From the NCBI GenBank assembly GCA_036939755.1, contig JALLAZ010000019.1:1-33060 (forward strand): a stretch of 33,060 bases of DNA, written 5' to 3'. The position numbers were made by a program, and so were the translations under genes. This DNA comes from Stephanodiscus triporus (Eukaryota; Bacillariophyta; Thalassiosirophyceae; Thalassiosirales; Thalassiosiraceae). The notes under the pieces are model-generated. The model made no database searches, was not told where the DNA came from, and saw nothing but the letters and a program-made list of their open reading frames with translations. Numbering within the stretch: position 1 is the stretch's first letter; each line of letters starts with the position of its first letter. Below, piece by piece: positions 21,801 to 33,060 of this stretch.

Positions 21801-24800
21801 CTTCGTCGCAGAGCTCTTGGTGGACAACACCGAGAGAGTGCCAGCAAAATGCAACATCAGCGTGATCATCCCCGAGCTCTTGCCGTAGTGATTCGAGTGC
21901 CTCTGCGTGGTAAACTTGGGCCTTGTCGAACTCTTTCATTTCGAAATATGCTATTCCAATGTTATTTAGAATCTCGGCTACGGCTACCTTGGTTGAGCCT
22001 CTGGCTTTATGAATCTGCAGCGATCTAAGGTATGCATCAATCGCCACGGAAAAGTGTTTCTGCTCAGTACTCAACACACCCAAACCGAACAATACGTCGG
22101 CAGTTTCAATGCTATCTGGATCTGCTTGCTCCGCAATAGCTAACGATTGTTCGAACTTTTTCTGTGCCGAGTCAAGATCTCCCACCTCACGCAGTAGGTT
22201 TCCGATGTAAAAAAGGAGTTCGCCAATGCTTGTGTGTTCTCTGCCGAGGAGTTGACGTCTTATATTAAGACATTGCTCAAAGCTATCAAGGGCCTGGCGA
22301 AATTTACCAGACTGCTGCTGAAGCTGACCAACTTGTATGAGAGCATCGGCATCGTCCATGCGTGCATGCATACCACCCAGCCGATCATCCCTTGCCTTTA
22401 CAGCATCAGTTAAAAAATAAAGCGCGTCACTTATGTTTCCAAGCTTTTGGTGGGTTCTCCCCAAACATAACAGGGTCTCTTCCAGATCAGGGTGGCTCTC
22501 TACTAAATGCAACTTTCTTACTCGTAATGCTTCTGTCAATAATTCAAGAGCCTCTTCTAAACTTTGTCGGCTGGTCGTTGAGTCGCTCATTTTTTCAAGT
22601 ACGAAACCGGTATAGTGGAGGTTTTCAGCAATTGTCAAGTGGTCGGAGCCGAACTTCGCCTGAAAAATGACATTGGAAAATCGAAAACACTCAAGAGCTT
22701 CTCTGAATTTGTCAATATTCATTAGAACTGACCCGTAAAACATTGCATTTTCTGCACAGCTGAGTAATTTTTTTTCACTGGTGTCAGTTTTCCGTTCTTG
22801 CAATTTTGCCGTCAGATCGTTTGATTGAGACACAGAGAGGCCCAACTGTTGGGCTGCATAGACACCTGCGTTGATGAACATTTTTTGGGCTTTAAACGGC
22901 TCGCCTCTCGATCGATAGATTACCCCACATTCCCGCTGCAACCAGGGCTTATCCTGCGAAATACACTTACGGAAGCATTGTATTGAATCTTCGAACTCTC
23001 TCTTGTTCATGTGGATGAGCCCGATGCATTCTAAAGTGCTCGCAGTGATGGCACTATTGTCCCCTACCGTCATCTTCTGTATTCTAAGTGCCTCTTTACA
23101 GTGCTTCATTGCGGTACTCCATGCACCTCTCATTTGATGTATAACGGCCAAGTTGTAAGTGGTAGATGCAACGTTGAGATCCCATGCCCCAAGATTTTTC
23201 TTCCGGATCGTCAAAGCTCTTTCAAAGTGCGAAATCGCCTCATCCAATTCACATTTCTTGACAAGTGTCAAGGCTAGGCAATGGCAGGTGTCCGCCACCT
23301 CTTCATTCTCGTCTTCAAAAAGCATTCGTAACAAAGAAAGAGACCTTGACAAACACTCAAAACTCTTCTCGAAATCAGAAAGGTCTCGATAACAGTTCCC
23401 AAGATTGTGAAGTGAGTGTGCGACACTAAGGTGTTCGGTGCCATATAGTTGCGACTGTATCATAATCGCCTCACGGTACATCAGAACCGCATCTTATTCA
23501 TGATCATGCATCAAAATCTTTGTCAGTAAACGATAGTGAATAAAAATAGCCAAGTACATTGGGGCCTTACCTTCAAGCTTATTGACATGGACATAACAGT
23601 TTGCAAGTTTGTAACATAGTTCGGCTCGAGCGTCAGTGATCGGGCCAGCGTCTTCAACATCCAGGTCAAGAAGACGCGCATAGCATTCCGCCAAAATTTC
23701 TTGTTTAGCTACGGTCTGAGCGTTGTTGATATCCCATTCAAATATTGCTACAGCTTCTTGATACCTTTCGAGCGAAATTTCATGCATATCTTTGTCAAAA
23801 TAGTAGTCAGCCAAATATTTGTGGGCGACACCTAGCTCCCAAGAATCGCTAGAGAGACCGCCTGACTCAATAACCTCTCTATAAGACTAGAAATAAAAGA
23901 CGATATTTGAGCACTTATTATCGAAAACTGCGCTATTTATAAGATTCAATCAAATACTCACCTCAATTGCGTGACGTTCGTCGCCAGCTTTGGCATATGC
24001 TGCGGCTAAGTCAATCACCGACAAGGCATACTCTTCGTCGGTGCGGCCGTGGAGATGTTTTTTTCTCTGTGCCGCATCAAAAAAATACCCAACCGCCTCG
24101 CGAAACCGCGTCAACGTAAACATAGAGCTACCAATAAAATGCAACAGGATGCAGATATCTCCATCATCGTCATCCAGAGACGTCCTCTTGATTGCAAGTG
24201 CTCTTTCGAACGAATGTATGGCATCTTCGTGGCACTCCATTTTCTGCTGTACAATTCCTATGCTTTCGTAGGTGTTTGCACAGTCAATATGCAAGTTTCC
24301 TAGCAACGTTGTTCTGATTTCTAGACACTCTTTAAAATTCTTCAGTGATTCAGGGTATTGATTTTTTTCACAGAAACATATCCCTAGTCGAAAAAGCGCT
24401 TGGGCGACGTCAGGGTGATTTTCTCTGTGCGATGATACCATGATGTGCCGAGCCTCTTCTAGATGTCCAATTGCAGTTTCGAAATTCCCCAACTCTTGGT
24501 ATGAGCTTCCAAGAAATAGTTGCGCTTTCGATACCTCTTCATCACCACATCCTAATTTTTGCAAGACGCGAAGATTTTCAACAAAACAATCAATTGCCTC
24601 TTCAAACTCATCTCTCAAGTAGTGTGCCTGCCCCAGACCATACAAAGTTCCTGCCACATCTTGATGTTCTGTTCCAAAGCATTCGACCCTTAGGGTTAGG
24701 GCGTCTCTCAGATGACAGAGAGCGGTTTCAGTTTCTTCTAATTCCATGCAGATGATACCGAGATAATGCTGAGATGCAGCGGTTTCGAAGTGACGAGCTC

Positions 24801-27800
24801 CTAAAGAAGCCGATTTTGTGTGAAATGCATCAGTCATAAAATCCAATGCAGTTTTGAAATTTTTCTGCCTTAAACAAACTGACGCAGCATTGTGTAGGCT
24901 GCATGCCATTGTGACATTCTTCTCAAAGTCACCGTTGTTCTTGAAAATGTCGATACTATGCAGATAAAATTCAAGAGCGCCTTCGTCGTCGGAAAGCGCT
25001 TCTTTAATTATACCTAGTTTGTGCATGCACGTGGCAATGTCTAGTTGGTTGACCTCAACATTAATTTGGAATATCCGAAGGCCCCGTTCACAGTATTTCT
25101 CAGCGCTGGTGTACAGCTTTTGGTCAATAAAAAGCTGGCCCATCTGAAAAGATAGTGTTATCGTCACAGGAGAAAGCGAGCAAAGGATTGAGCAAAAGCG
25201 AAGCAGAGCTATACGCTGAACAGGCGAGAATAGCAATGAAACAACTTACGTTGACAAGTGCCCTACCAGTCTCAACACTGTCACAGCCTAACCTTTCAGT
25301 CTTAATGCGAAGCGCCTCGGCGGAAAATGCCATGGCACGGTCCAACTCTTCCATTGCCGATAACACCGCCCCGATGTTATTTTTGGTATTTGCGATCTTC
25401 ATTTGGTCTCCAAGCTCTATCCGGATAGTCAAGCTCTGGTCATAACAATCCAAAGCTCGTTCAAACTCGGACACATTCCGCAGCAAATTGCCCATAGAGT
25501 TCAGAGCATCTGAGAGCTCAAGATCTTCCCCTTGGACTGCCTTAAGAATCTGCACCGACTCTTGAAAACAAGAGAGAGCATTCACATGATCACCCATACG
25601 TTCGTACGCTGCGCCCATTTGGCGTAATGTCTTCCCTTGGGCAGCTTCATCAAAAACAATCCCGTCGCCATTATTTTCTCTCGACCTCAGGACAGAGAGG
25701 GCGCGTGAGAGCCATTTCAATGCACTTTCATAGTCGGCGAGATTTGTCATGGCGACGCCCATCAAGTACATGGTGGAATGAAGTTCTTTGTTGTCTTCGC
25801 CCAAAGCCAACTTTGTTATTTCATAACTCTCACGCAGACACTCAGATGACTTCTCAGGACTACCCTGTTCAAGATGAATGTGTCCCATGTTGAACAGGAG
25901 ATCAGCAATACGAAGCTCATCTTCTTTTGTATCGCGCTGGGTCTCGAGAACTTCAGCGAAACACTCCATAGCTTCATCGTATCGTGCAAACGTTGCGTAC
26001 AGGTTCCCGAGGCGGTGAAGTACGTCTCCTATTTCATCGGACAGCTCAGCCTTCAAAGTCCTATCTCGTTCGATACCTAGCACCTGTCGCAAAGTAGCCA
26101 ACATCTCTGAGTAATACTGCAGTAGTCGCTTGTTCGGTTCATTATCTGACTTCTTAGACACCGCTGCCACTCTTTGCCGCTCATAAAACTCCTCCAAAAA
26201 TGAGACACAAGACCGATAGTGCTCCAATACTTCGACAGTATCCCCGTCCAAGCGCTGCAGAATTTTGGCAATATCCCGATGGAGAAGCCCCTTCTTTTCC
26301 TTCAGTGCCAATCCCTCGCAATATTCATAAATTCGCATAGCTTTCTCGCAGCACTGCATCGCCTTATCAAAATTTGACATCATTACAAATGATTTGCCCA
26401 TGCCAGTCAGCGTATCAGCGACATCGATGCTATTTTTGCCAAAGTGGGCGAAGTATGTTCGCAGGGACTTTGCGTAGCAATAAACCGATTTCTCGTAGTC
26501 TTGATCCTCGTGAAGAATTTTTGCCAGAGCAGAGTTTATTAGGGCATTGTTCAAGCTGTACTTTTTGGTGCACTGAGAGCGAATTCGCAACGCCTCTTCA
26601 TACAAACTGAATGAGTCCTCAACATTGCCTGTAACTTTGTCAATGTTTGCCATGTGGTACAAAACTCGCGCTACCCAAAGATTGATTGCCTTTAACTCCA
26701 TCGAAAGCTTTTCGTCATTGACATCTTTCTCGTTCATGCGTGACAATCTTCGCTTCCCTTCGACCTGGAAAAGCTGCATAGCATCGATGTAGTAAACTTT
26801 CGCTTCGTTGAGCTTAGATCGCGTTTCTTCGAGTCTACCAAGATAAAATATGCAATGTGCTTCCATAAGGACCGAAACCCCGTGTTCATCGGATGACTTG
26901 GGTTCATTGCTGCGATTGGCGAATGTATTGGTAAACGCCCTTCGTATTTCAAGTGCCGATGTCAAAGCTTTAAACGCCTTAGTCGTCTCGGAATGCATTT
27001 TATCGGCATCTGCCATCGCACGATAAAGATGAGCTATCCCAAGACTTTGATATGTGTCTGATATGCTTGTGTGATTTTGATCTAATAAAAGCTTGCGAAT
27101 ATCGAGGCTTTCTGACAGGAAATTTATGGCGTCTTCCACAAACTTATGAATTTCAACATCGTCAAATGAATAAGCTTCAGCAATCGAAACTTTTCTCAGA
27201 CACAAATCACCTAGATGCTGCAGGATGAAGGCCATCTCAAGGTCGTTTTGACTCCCGATTTCTCTTCTCCGTATTGACAAGGATTCTTTAAACGACTTGT
27301 ACGCAACCTCGTCGTCATTATCGCTGTTCTCTTCTTCCTTTGTTATGGCGAGACAAAGATTCCTTGTCGTGTGCAAAACGGCTAGACTTTGCAATGATTC
27401 GGCATAGGTCAAATGATGCTTCCCGAAAAGGACTTGTGATATTCGCATAGATTCTGAATAACAGCCAATAGCATCTATCTTGGCGGACCTACTTTCGCTC
27501 GACGAAGAAGACGCAGCAAGAGCTCTGTATGAGTTGCCGCAGTTATGATTAATATTCATAACAATGACATGGTCTTTGGTTTCAAGCCGGGCCACCGTAA
27601 GCTTTTCTGCTTCCTTATAGGAGCTGATGGCATCCTTAAATTGACCAGCGCTAGCTTGGAGATTTCCAATTCGGAACATGATATCTTCCTTTGTCCAGAT
27701 TGATTCGCTGTCTGAGCCCTGATCTATGTCATGACGTTTCCAGCTCACATCTTCTCCTCCTGATGCTTCGTTACCCTTTACTGATTCTCTGTTCTCAATG

Positions 27801-30800
27801 AGCAGAAGAATGGCCGAGTAACAGTCCATATCATTCCTATTCAATTTTGATTCTTCAAAACATTCCAGAGCACTTTCTGCATCCAAACTCGATATGAAGC
27901 CAACCGTTGTTGCAACGAATTCTCTTATTCCGATCGCTCGTTCAAAACAATTGAGGCTGTAGCGATCAGAGCCACTTTCCAAACTAATATTCCCAGAACG
28001 TTCATAGACATCACGTAGAACCATCGACGTAGATATCACTGGAATGTCTTCAATGAAACAACGAGAAGTGGATGGAAACAATTGCAAAGTTCTCCAGTTT
28101 GACAAGCCCGCCCTTATTTCATGGCTTTCATTCAAGACGTGAGCTGTGTCGTCAAAACATGTCATAGCTTTATCAGTTCTGCCTTGACTTTCATAACACT
28201 GGCCAAGACGGTGCAGCGCACAGGCTAATCCATTCTTGAGAACCATCTCGAGCTTTTTGCGTTGCCATTTATGAAGCGACGTGATCTTCCTTGCAACGTC
28301 TTGATCACGTTGATCAGAATCATCATTCAATATGCGTCCGCTTGAAAAAATGGGGTGACTAGCTGTTGAATTGAATGCCTTCACTGCCTCTTTGTAATTG
28401 GAAGCTGCCGATTCAACTCTTCCGAGCTCACTATCAATAAACCCGACTCTTAAGTTGAGGAATGCAATATCAAGAAGGAGCACAGCTTGTTCAAGAGTTT
28501 CATTTTCTCCATAGCCAGTTTCAGCGGAAAACCTTGCTGGATTGAGAAGAGCTTGCGCCTTTAGCAGAACTTTTTGAGCTTCGTCAAAATCATGGCTTCG
28601 CGTGTAAGTCACTCCAAGAACAAATAAAAGCTGAATCAATTCGATCCCGGCGCTGTCCGTAATTGAAGAAATGTCCAATAAATCTATCACAGTAAAGATA
28701 TTTTCTGGAACGTGAAATACTCCCCCCTCTGCTTCGAGAAAGCCACAGTTGAAATTGAGTAGGTTAGAAAATTGCCCTATTGCTTCATCATCATTCAATT
28801 TCCGTGAAAAGAGTAGACCACGGAGAAGAACAGATTCCCAACAGTATGAAAGAGCTGCTTTGTAAGAGCGCGACCGAAATTCTACCCGTCCTGCTACAAA
28901 TAAATCCTTCGCCAACGCCTCCATCTGCGCAAGTGGTGCATCTGTCGTAATTCGAAAGGAGATGTCTACGCTGTCGTCTATGAGCCGTGAGGAGCCCACC
29001 CCACTATTGTCTGCAATCAAGAATACTCCGCCATCAGGCTTGTCCTTATTCATCGGAGCGGTATAACAAATCCTTCTCCTTGAAAGGATTGACTTCATAA
29101 TACATTCTTTTCCTATTCGTTCTGCATTTAATTGCCGAGTCAATGAAAAGCCCTCGTCTTTTTTGTCCTTGCTCTCGGAAAATAACAACAAATGACACTG
29201 CCAATTAATAGCTTGGGATACTCTGACAGCTTCATTGAGATGTATCCTACCCAATTGAGACAGTACATCCCCAGCAAAAACGTCAGTGGCAGAGGGTTCT
29301 AGATCATCAATTTTGTTTATGATTTCTTGGAAACATGCAACAGAAGCATCGTATTGTCCAAGCTCAGCGAGCGAATTTCCCAAGCACTGTAAAGTGACAA
29401 ACATCTGTTGAGTTTCTTGACATGTGTTGGTTGCTTGATTGCGTTGACGCGAGGGCTGCCCAATTCGCTCTTTTTCCTTTATTCGTTTCAATATGGCCAG
29501 GCACTGTCTGAAACAGCTTGTAGCCTCCTTCCACTGACCGAGCTCGACGTGAATAGCACCCATGTTGTGAAGTGCATTGCTCACCATTTTGTGAAACCGT
29601 CCGACGTGTCTGATGTATAGTGACAATGACTCTCGGTATGCACCAAGAGATTTTTCATATTCAGAAAGCTTGTCATGGCAGTAGCCAAGACAATTGAGGG
29701 TGTCAGCTAGATGTAGCTCCACCGAGATATTTGCCTCCCTTATATCATGCAGCTCACTGTTTGGCATATCCCGCGCACTGGTGGTATCGCGACGGGTGTT
29801 GCTAGCTTCCCTCTCTTGTTCAAGTTCTCTCATGTTGTTTTTTTGCAGTCTTTCGTTTTCGAATTTCGTTGACCCGTTCAGTAAAGCGCAATTCTCTGCT
29901 TTTGTTAGAATGAAAATAGCGGCCTTGTATGCATCCAACGCGTTCTTGTATGATGACATTTCTAAGGATAAGGCTGCATTGACCTCATTACCTCTATCAT
30001 CTCCTACAACCAAGAATCCGTCTCCTTTTTGACACAATTTTTCGCCATCTCTTTGTCGGCGACCAAGACACACGCCGAGGTGATGAAGAGCACGTCCAAT
30101 CTCTAAGCAATTTGCTACGATGTTGGAATAGTTATGCATAGAAATGTAGTCCTCTCCCTCACTTTTGATACTGCCAGGCATGTTCGAGGAGTCGTCAGCG
30201 TTGTCAACTTTCTTGGCTTCGATGCAATGATACCCGGTATGAATCAGCGTGGTTATAAGATGGGTATGAAGTGCTGATATAATTAGAGTAGCTAAACTTT
30301 CATAGTTTTCCTCCTTGCTGTGCAGCCCTGAGCAATCTTCGTCGACATCGTCGCCACATATTTTGCGATTGTCGTTGCTGCCTTGAAAATAAAGATACCC
30401 TTGCCAGTTGGAAAGATGCGTAATTGTTGCATCGTAAGGCCCCTGCATTTCAAAACGTTTCATGAGGTATGACTCGTTAAAAAGTAGATCTGATAAGTCT
30501 TTATACGTGACTTCTTGGGACCCATCGATGCCCTTCACAGTACTGGATTTATAAGTACCAGACACGAGAAATTGCTGGGAAATGAGTGCTCGAAATAGGA
30601 AGGTCGGGGTATATCGCAGGGAGTATAACTGCGCCATAGGCTGTACACTTCGAGATAGAGCAAGCCGCGTATTTTGTGAGAACACTGAAACCGATTGATT
30701 GTCATCGTGGTCTCGCTCTCCTGATGTAGTTCTCTCCGTAAGTGTTGGAATATCCGAAAGCAGCACTTTACACATCACAGTATTTGCCCAGAGAAGATCA

Positions 30801-33010
30801 ATTGACTTTCCATCATCAGAAGATTTACTCAGGACCATCCTAACAATATCGTGACGCATCCGAACTTCATGCTCCTTTATCTCTAAAACATCGGGATCAT
30901 TGTTTTCTACCTCACCCAGCTCTTCGCCGGCATCAAGCATCTCCCCGTAAAGAAAATTCTCCAACTCTGCTTGAGCATCGTTAGACTTGGCCACACCTTT
31001 TCTCAGGCGCTTTCGGCGTTTCTTAGTATCACTTCCTATTTTCATCGTTGTCTTCATAGTAATAACTTGGTACCGTCGAAAGATGTTTAATACATCATCA
31101 ACAAGAATGGAAGTGACAAGATCAGCTTTTTTTTTTACGCCGATAGTAGAGGTGTCATTATTGTCGGTGTCAGCCATTTTTATCACTTCCAAGAAGAGTG
31201 CACGTGCCGTTGACAAAGGAACGTAATGATACACTTTTGGGGGTATAATATTAGCAGAGGACTTTCGAGATTGAATACTATCTTCCTCTCCTTCTTTACA
31301 GCTGCGATCGATGTCTCCAACTTTATGATGAAAGGCCTTGGCATAAGCCTCGATACACATAAGGAGTACAGATCTGAATATGAGAACACCTTTCTGCTCT
31401 GCGTCATAATTAAGTAGGTATAACTCCTCCTGATCCCTGACGCTGTGCTCATCAAGATCACAAACGCTGTTTGATTTCTTCTCCAGTAAACTATAATGTG
31501 AAATGTTCTCGCCGTCAGCATTGATATTATTCATTCCATCTCTGCTGTACTGCGAATAATGAGCGCGTGCAACCGACCATAGCCGCTCTTCCCAATCATC
31601 AACGTCCTCGTCTTCAACGTCAATAGTGGAAGTGTCACTATGATCGTCTAGGTGAGAATTCGGTTGACTTTCCCCACCGCCAACGACGGTGCCAGAAGTA
31701 GAGCGTTCTTGATTGTCGTCTGGAAACTCTTCGTTCAGGTCGGCGTCTTCGCCGACCAGGACTGCAGCGCCCGTCAATCGTCGTTTTGGGACCATCTTTT
31801 CGGAATAAACTTTTGTTGTATCATGTTGAAACCATCCCTCGTCATTGAGTTCTTTTATCCACCATGCCGTGGACGATGGGTCATCGCTGCCATCACCCGT
31901 GTCATCTCCTCTTAATAATGAGGTCGACGTGCGCTTCCTCTTCAAAACAGATGCGTCGCGATCCCCCTCATCGCAGTCCTCGGCATCCTCGCCCGTGACA
32001 TCGATACCAAATCCAAGACTCTCTAAGTTAGAGAGAGTTTCACTAAAATCAAACAGCATCCGCACTTCCTTTTTCGAATGATCGTCGCCATCAACCGCAG
32101 GCGTCATTGTTCCTCTCCCGTCATTGAACAAGAACGACCCCGAGGACGCATCGTCTTCATCGTCCGAGGAGGGAACGTCATCCCCCCCCCCTCTCATCCT
32201 ACTTCCCCTATCGACCGACGATGACGACGCTGGAGCGCTCCTCCTACGAGTCCTGCCACCGTCGTCATACCCTAATAACGAGCCGATGCTGCCATCGCTG
32301 ATTTCGTGCTGATCCTGATTGTAGTCGTTCCTGACTGCCGCCGCGGAGCGATACCTCTTCGGGAGGCGAAACGACGAATCCTTCCATGATGTTGACGACG
32401 TCGTCGTCATCGTCATCCCCGACGACTGTAGCGACGACCCTGACTCATGAGAAATCATCGAATCTCTGCTCGCCACGCTCAATGATCGGATCACTCGACG
32501 GGGGGAGTACGACGACGATTCCGAGAATTTCGACAAGTTGTCGTCTTCGTAGTTGTCGTCGTCGTTGTCGTCGTCGTCGTAATCCAATCCACTATTTCCA
32601 CCACCTCCACCTCGAATCCTTCTTCCGCCGTTCTTCATCCCGCGACGACCTTGATGACGATCGGGCAACGTTGAGAATGCAGATTTGCCGATGCTCCATC
32701 CTCCTCCTCCTGATCTTGAACCTGTTTTCCTCCCACCACTTCTAGTCGAAACATCAAGAAGTCCACCATAGCTCGATTCATCGTCGGATATTGACCTACT
32801 CCTTCTTTGTTCCTGCTGCGGTTGATGCTGTGCCTGTTGATGTTGCGGTTGTTGCCGTGGTTGTTGTTGCTGCTGACGCCTGGAATGAGAGGACGTGGAT
32901 CGTCCACTACCGGCCATGTAATCTTGCGGCGGTTGTTGCTGCTCCCGCCGCCTGGAATGAGAGGAGACGGATTGTCCGCCACGGACCGCGTAATCGTCAT
33001 GGTCATCGTA

Positions 33011-33060
<50 letters not shown>
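18850..33060 (-). CDS. Giant TPR-repeat protein, kinesin-light-chain-like repeats (5' end outside window)
   Basis: Six exons join with matching phases: complement of 25250..>33060, 23962..25143, 23571..23886, 20133..23492, 19624..20052 and 18850..19517. Introns are 106, 75, 78, 80 and 106 bp with GTAAGT, GTGAGT or GTAAGG donors. From the Met at 32917 this gives 4540 residues, but the frame is open to the window edge (47 more codons), so the true start is probably outside. The first 450 or so residues are low-complexity (Gln, Ser, Asp and Gly-rich). About 450-1050 is a partly helical region I do not recognise. From about 1060 to the end are degenerate 42-residue TPRs of the pattern HxxVAxTLxxLGxxxxxxGxxxxAxxxxxxALxIxxxxxG. 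I count about 25 in the first exon, 10 in the second, two or three in the third and about 34 in the last three, roughly 70 in all. The C-terminus is basic (KRRKRHKI). Such arrays form superhelical protein-binding scaffolds. No enzyme domain is visible, so the partner and role are unknown. Confidence 0.9.
32182..32191 (-). repeat. Ten-base G run in the TPR coding sequence
   Basis: A ten-C run on the plus strand encodes the Gly triplet in MRGGGDD. The frame is open on both sides with the length given, so it is consistent here, but it is a spot for slippage or assembly error. Confidence 0.7.
32877..33020 (-). repeat. 72-bp coding repeat at the 5' end of the TPR gene
   Basis: CGCCTGGAATGAGAGGA at 32877 recurs at 32949, a period of 72 bp or 24 codons. 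On the minus strand both copies encode SxSSHSRR, preceded by DYxxxGxxS and, downstream, followed by Gln/Pro-rich sequence. One copy lies upstream of the first Met in the window. Confidence 0.85.
33011..33060 (-). repeat. GAC triplet run (poly-Asp) at the window edge
   Basis: Sixteen perfect GTC triplets plus two bases run to the last base. In the TPR frame they read as at least 16 Asp codons. The tract continues beyond the window. Confidence 0.9.

Noticed and set aside
18850..25236. Five separate small TPR genes instead of one
   Set aside because: Each break has a donor and acceptor in matching phase and the joins restore TPR repeats; isolated frames lack good starts and stop inside introns.
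1..33060. CRISPR arrays, prophage or bacterial operon signals
   Set aside because: No spaced repeat array, no bacterial gene order; spliceosomal introns and eukaryotic families throughout.

Overview
The window looks like nuclear DNA of a diatom, probably a centric one. The genes are eukaryotic. Their introns are short (65-111 bp) with GTAAGT/GTGAGT-type donors and AG acceptors, and spacers are compact. A decayed leucine-rich-repeat gene carries repeat and C-terminal wording that I associate with a large diatom LRR family. The taxon is inferred from protein resemblance, not from a marker gene.

Layout. Positions 1-2640 hold a broken LRR gene (plus strand), split by a 410-bp foldback, MITE-like element at 1343-1752 with a 5-bp target duplication. 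A two-exon gene for a small protein with four CxxC pairs (minus, 3240-4339) follows, and faces a divergent three-exon gene for a 2201-residue large ARF-GEF of the Sec7/BIG type (plus, 5065-11854). Next, on the minus strand, is a four-exon gene (12092-14681) for a predicted single-pass membrane protein with a hevein-type chitin-binding module, a beta-rich module and a CAP/SCP domain. Divergent from it is the spliceosomal core protein SmD3 (plus, 15233-15739). It converges on a two-exon type II pantothenate kinase (minus, 16292-18491). The rest of the window, 18850-33060, is one giant six-exon minus-strand gene encoding at least 4587 residues, about 70 of whose segments are kinesin-light-chain-like TPR repeats. 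Its 5' end runs off the window.

The genes do not form a pathway. They are membrane traffic (ARF-GEF), splicing (SmD3), CoA synthesis (PanK), a putative surface chitin-binding protein, a probable zinc protein and a giant scaffold, arranged as ordinary eukaryotic neighbours. The most unusual items are the giant TPR gene with its repeat-built, unfinished 5' end, the foldback element whose terminal repeats are themselves 72-bp palindromes, the chitin-binding/CAP membrane architecture, and a stop-free in-frame intron in that same gene. All exon joins were worked out by hand from splice signals, reading phase and protein family continuity. No RNA evidence was available.
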